A stretch of 64,000 bases of DNA from Arenicola marina (Eukaryota > Annelida > Polychaeta > Arenicolidae): positions 27,584,186 through 27,648,185 of the forward strand of contig OZ025258.1 in the NCBI GenBank assembly GCA_964019135.1. The letters run 5' to 3'. Positions 13,826 through 26,700 of this stretch are shown one piece after another. The position numbers and the translations under genes were made by a program. The notes under the pieces are model-generated. The model did not search any database and was not told the origin of the DNA. It saw only the letters and a program-made list of their open reading frames with translations. The first letter of the stretch is position 1, and each line of letters starts with the position of its first letter.

Positions 13826-14919
13826 TTGTGACATTTCAGCCAAAACAATGCTTCTCTGGACTATCACGAACTGATATGACAAGAAAGCGCAAATGTAGTA
13901 CACAAGTGAGTTTCTCCACTTAATCATTGCATATTTATGCCAAATAATCCATACGTATACGTTGGGGAATACGTTTGCCGCCTGACATGTTTGTTTACCT
14001 TCAAAATTACAGAACAGTCTTCACTGACATAACGCGGCGGCCTGGCACTGCTTCAGCTGCACCCACAAAGATCAAGGCCGTTAATGGTGGCTAACACCGG
14101 GCCCTTGCTGAGCGAGCGAAGTTGGGACCGCGGAACCAGGCTAACAAGTCCACGGCTCCGGACGCAGTATTACCCAGCTCAAAAAAAGAGTTGTGTTGAT
14201 TGATACGCAGATACGCATCCTTCAAATACGGCAGTCACACCAGACCACTGAGGCTCAGTGCTCTATCAGTCGCAGCTGAATGGAGCGTAGCGCTCGGACA
14301 TCCATTCAGTGTACAAAAACGAAATTCTTTTCTGGTGGGGCTTCTGTTTGAAAGGGTGTACACCAGAAAGGCGTTTTTAAAAGTATGTATTGAATTTAGG
14401 GGGTATTAGCTATCATATGGATATAACACAATATTAAAACGGCTATACAAGTAGGAAATGTTTATTTATACTTTGTGCATTGCCAACACCTCCAAAAACG
14501 CGTCGATGACCTAGAAAATGGTAAATAGGCAAATAGCAATCTCCCTCATATTAAAATGATTTAATGAATAAAACCAGTAAATCATTGTCATAAATACCGC
14601 AACCATTACACTATTGTACGTACGTAACGTAAGCCTAGTGGATAAAACTATTTGTGAAACCAAGGACCGAAATAGTTCCCAACGCGGCACTTCTGTTATC
14701 TTCAGTTTTACGTAGGCTTAAATGGTTGGTAATTAAATACCATTTGACAATAACAAGGTTTTCCTGTTGTGAAAGTATTATTAATCAGCACTTTAGGATG
14801 CATTGTGCAATACGAAAAGTATGTTGGGAAATACCGGTACTAATTCTTCAATATAGTTCATTCTCACCACATCTGTTACCTAGCCCCAGTTCTGTGACTG
14901 TAGGAGGGGCAAAAATCTG
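13826..14919. other. Unique-looking non-coding stretch
   Basis: It contains a diverged unit end (TGTACACCAGAAAGGCG near 14357) of the 175-bp family found at 16140-16800. Frames such as 14654-15049 carry no recognisable protein features. Confidence 0.4.
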
Positions 14920-15881
14920 TCAGGGCCCGTCTACACTCTCAGACTTTTGCCCGTCCTACAGTCAAAGAACAGGGGCTAATCTGTTACCCATCCCCGTCGA
15001 ATGGGCTGGCCACTTTTCACCCATGCCAGTCGGAGGTCATCCGTTTTAGCTTCCAGGTCGAGCGTTTTAAAATCCTACCATGTTATATGGTACGATCCAA
15101 CGGTTGCCACCCCAGTACCAGCCTTACTCGAATGAATGGCACTCCTTATCTCCAATTATAGTATTCCCAGTATTATATATTTAGTACATAGTCGGAGTTA
15201 CGATGTGCCATTTGGGTGGCACAATAGCGACCCACATTTTCATGTCATTGTCATGAAAATGTTGGTATATATACAAATTGATATATATGTGGGATTTTAT
15301 GCTTGCTATCTTATGTAAACTTGTGTCACATTTCTCTATATTAAAATTGTCTTACCTTAGCTTGAGTTGCGGCAATTTCATTAGTAAATGGGCATTATTG
15401 TCAGGGCCCGTCTACACTCTCAGACTTTTGCCCGTCCTACAGTCAAAGAACAGGGGCTAATCTGTTACCCATCCCCGTCGAATGGGCTGGCCACTTTTCA
15501 CCCATGCCAGTCGGAGGTCATCCGTTTTAGCTTCCAGGTCGAGCGTTTTAAAATCCTACCATGTTATATGGTACGATCCAACGGTTGCCACCCCAGTACC
15601 AGCCTTACTCGAATGAATGGCACTCCTTATCTCCAATTATAGTATTCCCAGTATTATATATTTAGTACATAGTCGGAGTTACGATGTGCCATTTGGGTGG
15701 CACAATAGCGACCCACATTTTCATGTCATTGTCATGAAAATGTTGGTATATATACAAATTGATATATATGTGGGATTTTATGCTTGCTATCTTATGTAAA
15801 CTTGTGTCACATTTCTCTATATTAAAATTGTCTTACCTTAGCTTGAGTTGCGGCAATTTCATTAGTAAATGGGCATTATGA
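14920..15881. repeat. 481-bp direct tandem duplication
   Basis: TCAGGGCCCGTCTACACTCT opens copy 1 (14920-15400) and copy 2 (15401-15881), and the copies read the same throughout by eye. The two 60-codon frames at 15136 and 15617 are the same sequence 481 bases apart. Confidence 0.93.
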
Positions 15882-16139
15882 AGTTACTACTTCAACAACC
15901 TCTTAATAAGCGATCGATCCGGTGCCACCGAGGTAGGAGCAAATCTTCCAATATTCCAAGTTACGCAATTACATGCAGTTACAAATCGGTTTTATTTAAT
16001 GTGATCATCGTTGACAGAAACACGTGTTTCAGTGTCACTATTGCTTATTGCCCTCACCAAAAAGTGAAAGCCGAATTAGTCACCATGGCATCTGCGCTTA
16101 AACTCACAACCTCACAACCCCACGGTCCAATGGCGGCGT

Positions 16140-16800
16140 GACGTGCCGCTGCCTTTGTCCGCAGACGTTTTAAAATATATATATTTAATTAAGGTTTATT
16201 AAAGAATAAAATGGTTACCCTATTTATAGATTCTGTGACACGATGATAGTTATAGTGTTGATGGGGCATGAACAGGGCTCTTCAAAGGTGTATCGGTTGA
16301 GTGGCCATGTGCCGTAACAAAAAGTGTGTACACCAGAAAGACGTTTTAAAAAATATATATTTAATTAAGGTCTATTACACAATAAAATGGTTACCCTATT
16401 TATAAATTCTGTGACAGGATGGAAGTTATAGAGTTGATGGGGCATGAGTAGGGTCATGCAAAAAATGTATAGGTTGATTGGCCATGTGTCGTAGGGAAAA
16501 GGGTGTACACCAGAAAGACGTCTTAAGATATATATATTTAATTAAGGTATATTAAAGAATGAAATGGTTACCCTATTTATAGGTTTGGTGACAAGCTGTA
16601 AGTTATAGTGTTGAGGGGGCATGAGTAGGACCATTAAAAAATGTATAGGCTGATTCTCCATGTGCCGGAGGGAAAAAAATTTACACCAGAAAGACGTTTA
16701 AAAAAATATATATTTTATTAAGGTCTATTACACAATGAAATGGTCACCCTTTTTATAGAATCTGTGACAGGATGAAAGTTATAGAATTCCTCCCTCCACC
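16140..16800. repeat. Tandem units of about 175 bp, four copies
   Basis: TGTACACCAGAAAGACG, then a run of A/T with TATATATTTAATTAAGG, AATGGTTACCCT and GTTATAG-GTTGATGGGGCATGA recur near 16160 (partial), 16327, 16503 and 16680. The last copy ends before a poly-C run at about 16826-16841. Confidence 0.82.
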
Positions 16801-16984
16801 GTAGACAGAAAGGGGTTTGAAACCCCCCCCCCCCCCCGGCTACCTTGGACCAAAGATATTAGTACACGTACTAAGCTTGGTGTACTAAATAATATCTTTG
16901 CCTGGACAGAGCGGGATTTCTAACTGCAGCACACTCGGGCTGATATGGCACGCCAAACACGACTATATGTTGCTTATTTGTTTT

Positions 16985-17230
16985 GTTGAGTGTAAAAATC
17001 CATTCGTCAATGCTTGTTTTTCATTCGTTGATGCTTCTTTTTCATTCGCCGATGCTCCTTTTCAATCGTCGATGCTTGTTTTACGTTTATTGATAACTAT
17101 AAGTCCATTCGGTAACTTTTACTTAGTTGATGCCTACTTTCCTTCGGTGCATGGCTAAACCCCTTTTCTGTGTTGCAAGTTTTAGTTCGTCGATGCTTGT
17201 TTCCCTTCGGTGTGGACGATTTTCATTCGT
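16985..17230. repeat. Short degenerate repeat of about 21 bp
   Basis: TTCATTCGTCGATGCTTGTT and close variants recur at least six times with irregular spacing. The frame across it is a by-product. Confidence 0.6.
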
Positions 17231-17486
17231 AGTTGCAAGGTTTCATAGGGCTGTACAGTCACTTCGGGATCTTATCGAGACCCCACAAATGTCTTATCTT
17301 TAATTATATTAAGATTTTATAGTTAGCCATGCCTGGACCAAGCAAACAAAAAATAGTTTCACACCCACTTGATTCTTCACGCACAAACCGCGCAGCCGGC
17401 CGGTTCCCAACACTAAAACGTTGACTACAATGAGTGCGAGTCACGCAGTTGCAGCAAGGCACCAGCGTGATGCGCACTTATTCTAA

Positions 17487-17606
17487 GAGCACGTGTTTTT
17501 TTGTTGGTCCCGAAAAGACCTAAACCGGAAAGACCTATAGGGCTGTACAGTTCTCGCGATCGGGCCGCGAGACTTCAGTTTTGGGGACAAACAAACACAC
17601 GTGCTC
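17487..17606. mobile_element. Small inverted-repeat element (about 120 bp)
   Basis: The left end GAGCACGTGTTTTTTTGTTG pairs imperfectly with the right end, whose complement begins GAGCACGTGTGTTTGTTTG; the arms are about 28 bases. No target duplication is visible. A related half occurs at 18410-18470. Confidence 0.45.
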
Positions 17607-18600
17607 CATGTCGAAGTATAGGCAGTTATTAGTCAATTTTTTTCCACGTTTATTCTGAAGACTATGAGTACCATTTCACTAAACATAGCTATGGGAGATA
17701 TACGTTAAAATATTTAGAGCCGATGAAGCGCAGAACTTCGGGAATATATGAGGAAAAATCCGTCTTCAAAACACTCGAAAGCTAAAAATAACTTTCTAAA
17801 TTTAGCCCTGCACCCGGGCTTTCGCAAGTTCCTCAAACGGTGAGTTTCGCGTGCCTCCGCGGTAACAAAAATGGCGAGAGCAAGTGATCGACTTAACCAT
17901 TCCGCTGTTAAAATGTGCAGTGGATGGAGTAACAGCACACGGATGCGTCATTAAACCACACGGTAGAGATAAAATAAGACCAGTTGGACGTTTTCGTACC
18001 ATTTTGGGATCACGAAAAGACCAAGTTTCTTCATTTTTGTAAGTTTTCTGTTCGAAGCGTTGCTCCAAAGTTGTCACCGGGGAGAATCCGTGTGACGTCA
18101 TAATGCCTCGTGTTCGTACTAAATGCAAAAACGTTAGTTTCTCAGTCGTATTGTCCCGTCGTAACAAATATTCGTCATTGTGATAGCGCAAACGAAAAAA
18201 AAAAGTCGTCTATCCGTTGTTTGAAGCTATATTTCTTAAATATTCTTAACAATATCGCTAGGCTTTTCGCAATAGACCCACCCCTCGGCGCCTGGCTTTT
18301 GCACAGGTAGTCTGGTTCCCAGTCTCTCTCTTTGCATAACATAGACGTCACGCCTACGTCACAGATAGTCAGGATACCAGTGTGCGCAGAGATTCTAAAC
18401 TCATTCCGAACACGTGCTTCGTTGGTTTGTCCCCAAAATGAGTAAACCGGAAGTCTAAGCGAACGAGACTTTATAGCCCTATTCGTTGGTGTCAAATTTC
18501 ACTAGGCATTCGCGTGCCACCTAGCGAGTGGGCCACAACACGTGGGACACAATAAAATAGTAAACACGGATCAAGCAAAAGGTGAGTACGGATTTCTAGC
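17607..18600. promoter_or_regulatory. CpG-containing, promoter-like stretch; possible ACADS 5' region
   Basis: It has more CpG than its surroundings, a perfect cAMP-response element TGACGTCA at 18093-18100, E-box CACGTG sites (for example 18413 and 18540) and a good 5' splice site AAAAG|GTGAGT at 18581/18582. It lies about 5 kb before the first ACADS exon found. No ATG is open to that donor (a stop occurs at about 18503), so at most it is an untranslated exon. Speculative. Confidence 0.25.
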
Positions 18601-19465
18601 TGCATATTTTCAAACGTTTATCATTGGTTAACAATCTGTGCGTAGATTAATATCTTGACTATCAAACGATACCATTTCAAGAATGAGATGGCGGCATACA
18701 CGCCGGGAAAAAAGCTGATATAATTGCCAACCGGCGCATGTAATTTTTCACTGCGCTGAGCGTAGCAGGAAAGTGGTTTTATTCTAATTCCGAGGGTGTA
18801 CCTTATGTATACATTGCTATAGGCGGGGGGTTCTGCGGTAAAGTCCCTCCTTTTTCACCTAAACTAATGTTTTCCCAACGTTAGGACAACATTACCTGAA
18901 AAATAAGACATCATAAAAAGAATATATAATTGGTTGTCTTTGACACTTATGCTTCTAATTAATTAAGCATATAAGTCTTACGCATTATTCCTCACAGAAG
19001 GCACAATTTTAATACTGGACCAAATGTCTAATAATGTTATCTGAAAACATTCCTGTAATGTAAAAAAATACATACATTTTCAAGTGGTTACAATATTATT
19101 GCAACAAATCATAACGTTGTCATGACATTAATTTGTTTGCTGGGAAGTCTTGTTCAATGGTTGTAAGTGTCCACCTGCGTATGTAATCTGTCCAGATGAC
19201 CGCCCCTTCACCTGTCCTCTCCAAGACCCAGCTCCAGGTGCGAATTTGAAGTAGTATATATATAGTAGTAGTAGTAGCAGTGGAATTAGTGGTTTCATAG
19301 TAGTAGCACTAGGGTCATTTGAATAAACTTGTTGTCAAATCTCTATAAGTTTCAGTTAACTTTCACTGCCTAGTTACTAATTACTCATACCAACAAAAAC
19401 TATTGGAAACAACTCCACAATAACTCCACAGTGGTGAATCTAAGTGAGACTAATTCCACTAGCAG
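18601..19465. other. Non-coding stretch, AT-rich
   Basis: Nothing recognised apart from a short (AGT)n-like tract near 19261-19280. Confidence 0.4.
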
Positions 19466-19469
19466 TGCA

Positions 19470-21062
19470 AAATCTCATGGGAATGAGAGATTACTCATGG
19501 GAATGAGAGATTACTCATGGGAATGAGAGATTACTAATGGGAATGAGAGATTACTAATGGGAATGAGATTACTCATGGGAATCAGATTACTCATGGGAAT
19601 GAGAGATTACTGATGGGAATGAGAGATTACTCATGGGAATAAGAGATTACTTATGGGAATGAGAGATTACTCATGGGAATGAGAGATTACTCATGGGAAT
19701 GAGAGATTATACTCATAGGAATGAGAGATGACTCGTAGGAATGAGAGATAACTCATGGGAATGAGAGATTACTCATGGGAATAAGAGATTACTCATAGGA
19801 ATGAGAGATTACTTGTGGGAATGACAGATTACTCATGGGAATGAGAGATTACTCATCGGAATGAGAGATTACTCATGGGAATGAGAGATTACTCATGGGA
19901 ATGAGAGATAACTCGTGGGAATGAAAGATTACTCATAGGAATGAGAGATTACTAATGGGAATGAGAGATTACTCATGAGAATGAGAGATTACTCATGGGA
20001 ATGAGAGATTACTCATGGGAATGAGAGATTATACTCATGGGAATGAGAGATTATACTCATGGGAATGAGAGATTATACTCATAGGAATGAGAGATTATAC
20101 TCATAGGAATGAGAGATAACTCGTGGGAATGAAAGATTACTCATAGGAATGAGAGATTACTAATGGGAATGAGAGATTACTCATGAGAATGAGAGATTAT
20201 ACTCATGGGAATGAAAGATTATACTCATGGGAATGAGAGATTACTCATGAGAATGAGAGATTACTCATGGGAATGAGAGATTACTCATGGGAATGAGAGA
20301 TTATACTCATGGGAATGAAAGATTATACTCATGGGAATGAGAGATTATACTCATAGGAATGAGAGATAACTCGTGGGAATGAAAGATTACTCATAGGAAT
20401 GAGAGATTACTAATGGGAATGAGAGATTACTCATGAGAATGAGAGATTACTCATGGAAATGAGAGATTACTCATGGGAATGAGAGATTATACTCATGGGA
20501 ATGAGAGATGACTTGTGGTAATGAGAGATTACTCATGGGAATGAGAGATTATACTCATAGGAATGAGAGATTACTTGTGGTAATGAGAGATTACTCGTGG
20601 GAATGAGAGATTATACTCATAGGAATGAGGGATTACTTATGGGAATGAGAGATTATACTCATGGGAATGAGAGATTACTCGTGAGAATGAGAGATTACTC
20701 ATGGGAATGAGAGATTACTTATGGGAATGAGAGATTATACTCCTTGGAATGAGAGATTACTCATGGGAATGAGAGATTACTCATGGGAATGAGAGACTAT
20801 ACTCATGGGAATGAGAGATTACTCATGGGAATGAGAGATTACTCATGGGAATGAGAGACTATACTCATGGGAATGCATCATTACTCATGGGAATGAGAGA
20901 TTACTTCTGAGAATGAGAGATTATACTCATGGGAATGAGAGATTACTTGTGGGAATGAGAGATTACTCATGGGAATGAGAGATTATACTCATGGGAATGA
21001 GAGATTACTTGTGGGAATGAGAGATTACTCATGGGAATGAAAGATTACTCGTGGGAAAGAGA
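19470..21062. repeat. 20-bp minisatellite, about 75-80 copies
   Basis: The unit is ACTCATGGGAATGAGAGATT, with a 22-bp form that has an extra AT (ATACTCAT). Variants include CGTGGG, AATGGG and CATAGG. Longer blocks such as CTCGTGGGAATGAAAGATTA recur near 19912, 20112 and 20361, showing block duplication. Confidence 0.96.
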
Positions 21063-22014
21063 GGATATATCTGCTTAATTCCTGAATGATCGGACATACA
21101 GATAAGTTGCTGCTTTAACTCCACCTTGAACCCACACCTTCCCGTGCTTTGTCAGAACAAAGGTACTGTCCCACGGGACAGAAGCAAAGGGTACCGACCG
21201 GGGGATTGGATCAATTGTCACGCCATGTCGTTCTCTTTAAGCATTACAGTAACGATCGATCTTTGCCAGCGTTGTCTTAAACAGGCTGCAACTACCATGC
21301 AAGCATGATATATCCTGAAGCCCATCTGGGTGATTACATGTTGACATGATATTCTTACTACAGCAGCTTCAGGACAAAAACTAATAAACAGCATAAACCG
21401 CTCTTCCCTGCCTAGGTCGAGTTCACTAAGGCTTTGGATACTGTCAGCCGATTTGGATTGTACAAAACCCTGGCATGTATATGGCTCCCCCCACGAGCTG
21501 CCAAATGTTAACATGCGAACTGGCGGGGCGCACTGGACTTGCGTCACAGAAATCCTTCCCGCCGAAGTAATGTGTGGTGGTGGCAGCTCTAACCTCAGTC
21601 GGAGATACATACGCCTCCTACACCGATCTCCACTGAGAAGACGGGTGTCTTACATAGGTGTCAAGTTTCATCTATTGTCCCAGCAGATTTTTTGGCCCAA
21701 TTTAGCTTTCATATGCACCAAAAAAAGTCATTTTACTTCCAGTTTCGTTAACTGTGTTCTAGCACCATGCTACGCATAGACAGCAAATCACGAAGAACAG
21801 CCAATTTATTCAGGTCTAAAAGTCACCATATGATTATATGTTACATGTCATAGTAATTATTAATAGTTGCAGCCTTGATAATTACAGTCGTACGAAGCTC
21901 TTTGCACCCGTAATCGATAAGAATCGCTATTATGGGACGGCTAACTCGTTGATAAAGTAGTCTGTTGCGAGTCGGCAAGGTCTGTTGTGTCATGGCATGC
22001 CAGTATGGTATCAT
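21063..22014. other. Non-coding stretch between two minisatellites
   Basis: Frames at 21218-21610 (-) and 21453-21779 (+) overlap each other on opposite strands and show no recognisable protein features. It may be part of ACADS intron 1. Confidence 0.35.
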
Positions 22015-23430
22015 AAAGCAGGCGTACCTTGGCAGGTGTACGAAGGCAGGCGTACCTTGGCGGGTGTAATGAGGCAGGCGTACCTTGGCGGATGTAATGA
22101 GGCAGGTGTACCTTGGCGGGTGTAATGAGGCGGGCGTACCTTGGGGGGTGTAATGAGGCAGGCGTATCTTGGCGGGTGTAATGAGGCAGGCGTACCTTGG
22201 CGGGTGTAATGAGGCAGGCGTACCTTGGCGGGTGTAATGAGGCAGGTGTACCTTGGCGGGTGTAATGAGGCGGGCGTACCTTGGGGGGTGTAATGAGGCA
22301 GGCGTATCTTGGCGGGTGTAATGAGGCAGGCGTACCTTGGCGGGTGTAATGAGGCAGGCGTACCTTGGCGGGTGTAATGAGGCAGGCGTACCTTGGCGGG
22401 TGTAATGAGGCAGGCGTACCTTGGCGGGTGTAATGAGGCAGGCGTACCTTGGCGGGTGTAGTGAGGCAGGTGTACCTTGGCGGGTGTAATGAGGCAGGCG
22501 TACCTTGGCGTGTGTATTGAGGCGAGCGTACCCTGGCGGGCGTACTCTGACTAATAAGGCGGGTGTTATGAGGCAGGCGTACCTTGGCGGGTGTAATGAG
22601 GCAGGCGTACCTTGGCGGGTGTAATGAGGCAGGCGTACCTTGGCGGGTGTAATGAGGCAGGCGTACCTTGGCGGGTGTAATGAGGCAGGTGTACCTTGGC
22701 GGGTGTAATGAGGCAGGCGTACCTTGGCGTGTGTAATGAGGCGAGCGTACCCTGGCGGGCGTACTCTGACTAATAAGGCGGGTGTTATGAGGCAGGCGTA
22801 CCTTGGCGGGTGTCATAAGGCAGGCGTACCTTGGCGGGTGTAATGAGGCAGGCGTACCTTGGCGGGTGTAATAAGGTAGGCGTGCCTTGGCGGGTGTAAT
22901 AAGGCGGGCGTACCTTGGCGGGTGTAATGAGGCAGGCGTACCTTGGCGGGTGTAATGAGGCAGGCGTACCTTGGCGGGTGAAATGAGGTAGGCGTGCCTT
23001 GGCAGGTGTACCTTGGTGGGTGTAATGAAGTGGGCGTAACCTGGCGGGCGTTCTCTGGTCGGCGTAGCCTGGCGCGCGTACCATGGCGGGCGTACTCTGA
23101 CGAGCGTACCCTTGTGGGCGTACCCTGGCGGGCGTACCCTGGCGGGCGTACTCTGATAGGCGTACCCTGGCGCGCGTACCATGGCGGGCGTACTCGGGTG
23201 GGCGTACTCTGGCGGGCGTACTCTGGCGGGCGTACTCTGACGGGCGTACTCTGACGAGCGTACCCTTGTGGACGTACCATGGCGGGCGTACTCAGATAGG
23301 CGTACCATGGTGGGCGTACTCTGGTGGGCGTACTCTGACGAGGGTACTCTTGACTGGCGTACCTTGGCGGGCGTACTCTGATAGGCGTACCCTGACAGGC
23401 GTACTCTGGCATGGCGTACTCAGGCTTACA
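22015..23430. repeat. 14-bp / 28-bp minisatellite
   Basis: The left part (22015-23000) repeats a 28-bp dimer, CGTACCTTGGCGGG followed by TGTAATGAGGCAGG. The right part (about 23060-23430) repeats the 14-bp monomers CGTACCCTGGCGGG and CGTACTCTGACGGG. The overlapping 455-, 207- and 99-residue minus-strand frames are by-products. The array probably lies in ACADS intron 1. Confidence 0.95.
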
Positions 23431-23636
23431 GATCATGTTGCGTATCCCATTATGTGGTTAATGCATACATGCGCTGCGCTTTCCTGGAGGTTATTTCACC
23501 CGGTTTAATGTCACTGTGCAGCAAAGTGTCCTGAAGCACCAAATTAGTCATTCGTGCATGCATTTTGTTCGTGTGTACGATGTGTACATCTAACCATCAA
23601 CCACAATCAACCATGCTTCTTCCCTGTTGTTTCCAG

Positions 23637-23779
23637 CGTGGACTCGCAGTTTAAGCGCAATCAGCATGCTCCCAGAAACACACCAGATGCTGCGACAAAC
23701 CATGCGAGACTTTGCCGACAAGGAGTTGAAGCCGATAGCGGCACAGCTGGACAAGGAGAGTCGTTTCCCTATAGAACAG
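23637..23779 (+). CDS. ACADS: ACADS exon 2 (first exon found)
   Basis: The acceptor TTTCCAG ends at 23636 and the donor GTATTA starts at 23780. The exon opens with two bases of a split codon (phase 1), then 47 codons. It encodes the end of the targeting region and the start of the N-terminal alpha-helical domain ([20 protein letters not shown], then PIAAQLDKE). An in-frame ATG at 23669 sits where the mature enzyme begins, so initiation there would lack an import signal; a separate upstream exon 1 is more likely. Confidence 0.93.
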
Positions 23780-26700
23780 GTATTATGGCCAAAAGGTCCT
23801 TTCTTACATGTGTTCACCTTCATGAATCACAATTTAAAGGGATTGACACCGCCAAATAGTCTTACTTTTTGACAGTGTAACAAGAGAGCATTAACAAGAG
23901 CGTATACACTCTGCCGATCTCATCATAGCAGCCTTTTAGCCTACGGCGGGAAGCCTTTTTTGTAAAAAGAAAACCTTTCCAACTAATGTTCCAGTAAAAT
24001 ACTTAAAAAAAATTCTTGAAACAAAATATTGCGTCCTGGGCACATTGTCAAAAACAATTGGCTTAGCAACATGCCCCGTTATTTATAGCATATAATTTAT
24101 GTGTTTTTATATACCAAGAACCTATATACATGATTTCCACTAATAACTTATCGGGGAAATGTTGTATTGCTTATGCTGTAACTTCCAGTAGGATTAACGC
24201 GTTCTTCACGAGTCCTCCGGGTAGGGTTAAAGGCTGTGTGGCTGTGTCTGCAGGTCAAGCAGCTGGGAGAGCTGGGGATGATGGCCATGGACACCCCGGA
24301 GCGGCTGGGCGGGGCAGGCATGGACTACCTGGCCTACGCCATCGGCATGGAGGAGGTGTCCCGCGGGTGTGCCTCCACCGGTACCATCGTCAGCGGACAC
24401 AACGTGAGTACCAGGTGTACCCACCGGTCGACCTACCGATCAACCGGTCGACTGACTGACCGTCTGGCGTACCGGTCAGTCACAAACCAGTGTAACAATA
24501 CTGGCGTACCAACCAGCTAGCGTACCAGCTAGCGTACCAACCGGCTGTTGTACCAACCAGCTCGCGTCCCAATACTTGAAGCCATCATCTCAGTAAGCCA
24601 TCGTACCAACCAGCTTGTGTACCAGCGAACCAGCTTACCATAATGTTAACCTATCAGCGTATCAACAGTGTACCAGCCAGCCAGCATACCAACCTGCTGT
24701 GTACTATCTGGCCAGCGTACCAACCTGCCCGTGTACCAGCCAGCAAGCGTACCAACCTGTCCGTGTATCATCTAGCTAGCGTACCAACCTGCCCGTGTAC
24801 TATCTAGCTAGGGTGCCAACCTGCCCGTGTACCTAGCCAGCGTACCGACCTGCCGTGTACCAGGTAGCTAGCGTACCAACCTGTCCGTGTATCATCTAGC
24901 TAGCGTACCAGCCAGCCCGTGTACCAACCTCCCCCGTGTCAGCTTGTCAGCTACCGTATCGGCCTGCCAGTCAGTCAGCGTACAAAGCAGACTTTTATAG
25001 AACATGTATTTATAAAACTTACATGTTGGTCAAGTGGCATGTGTTTTCCAACTTCCCTTAATGGTTCCTCTTTTAGGATCCATACTTTGCATTTGAGGAG
25101 ATCCAATTTATCGGATCATCACTCCCAATGCCAGCCACATCTCTATCGAGGCGCTGTAATCTAACCTGTCCTTGGTGAGTGTTACAGTGTTAACAATTAT
25201 CTATGTATTCGCAGAGTTTGTACCTGGGGCCTCTGAATAACTTCGCTAACGAGGATCAGAAGCAGGAATTCATCGTGCTGCTGACCAAGGGAGGACACGT
25301 GGGGTGCTTCGGTCTCAGTGAACCAGGTGAGTAGTCAGTCCACACCGCGCAAGCAGCACATGGCTTGATTCGTGAAGTTAACAGGGTCTCTTCTGTCTGT
25401 TTTGGCACCTGTTGTTGTTGTCCTACCACTGTACTACACGCGCATTAGCTTCACGTCCAGTGGTTATTTATGCTCAACTCATTTTCAGGTTTTAGTTTGA
25501 AATACACACCTAACCGCTTACTTCCATCAGTGTAGTTTTGTAGTCAATTATTGATTCTGACATGGTTAGTTTATATTTAGTTTAGCACCATTTAGGCTGT
25601 CGTACAGTTTATAGACATTATTATGGTGTTTCTGACCTGTGCTTGTAAATGACCTTTTTCATTATCATGGTGACTTATCCATGTATACATGCTACGAACC
25701 TAGAAAATAATTATGTAAAATCACGCAAAGTCATAGAATTCTGTGGTCAGATTGGTATGAGAACACTTGACTAACGCTAAAAATACGTTCACGAAATACA
25801 ATCCCCTCCCGCAACAAGTCATAGTTGAAAATAAAAGAGGTACACTGCCATGACGGTTGCCTAGGTAATGGCAGTGACGCTGGCGCCGCCTCCACCATTG
25901 CCACCCTAGACGGCAACAGCTGGGTCGTTAACGGCACCAAGTGCTGGATCACCAACAGCTATGAAGCCAAACATTCAATAGTAAGTTTCCGCCAATGGTG
26001 TAGTCTTTGAACCATCTCACGTGGGCCCAGGAAGCAAATTGGTTAACGCTGATATGCTTGTTTAACATTGGAAACCGACTTGTTAACTTGCTTTATAATT
26101 GCTTTACTTGTTGAAGTGTTAAGGTGTTCACTCCCCACGAAAAAACTGTTGTAATATTTGCTTGCAAAGGCGTGAGAAATCGGTGAAAGTGTGGTTCCCG
26201 CGGTAGCGGAAGTAATAGATTTCCGGGAGTTACATTGCATCATGAGTGCCGTTCATGCACGTGATTTGTTGTCCTACGCTACAATATTATAAAGTGATCT
26301 TTGTAATATATGTTCGTCACTGTCTTTATATTAACTGTTTTGAACTTTTAATGATTTAATTTGTTGAATTCTTTGTAGGTGTTCGCAACGACAGACAAGG
26401 CATTGAAACATAAAGTAGGTGAATGGAGTTCAAATTGGAATGTTGGTGTTGTTATTATAGTGAAACATGTATGAAAGTAATACTAGTATGTAACCAAATA
26501 CCGCTTTTTTTATTCATTGAGAAGTCATAGCCATCAGGCCCAAATATAAACATTATAACAGTAAATATTCGTAACACATGTGCAATTTATAGTTAAGCTT
26601 ATATCACCGATGGGTTACATTGAAACTTGGTCCTTGTTTTGTTTCCATATTGGGCAGATTCTTAATTGTAGAAGTGTAGCATTTTGTCTTCCCTTTTCGA

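Noticed and set aside
17802..18191. 129-codon minus-strand frame with CSRHF, considered as a THAP zinc finger
   Set aside because: The N-terminal C-x-C pair and the spacing of the other THAP residues are missing, and the frame overlaps other short frames.
21941..23436. Proline/tyrosine-rich minus-strand frames that look like a repetitive structural protein
   Set aside because: They follow the 14/28-bp array. Three overlapping frames are open on the same strand and another on the opposite strand, with no start context or flanking exon.
23669..23671. ATG at 23669 as the ACADS start codon
   Set aside because: It would remove the mitochondrial targeting peptide. The reading frame extends upstream to a good splice acceptor at 23635-23636, as in the family.
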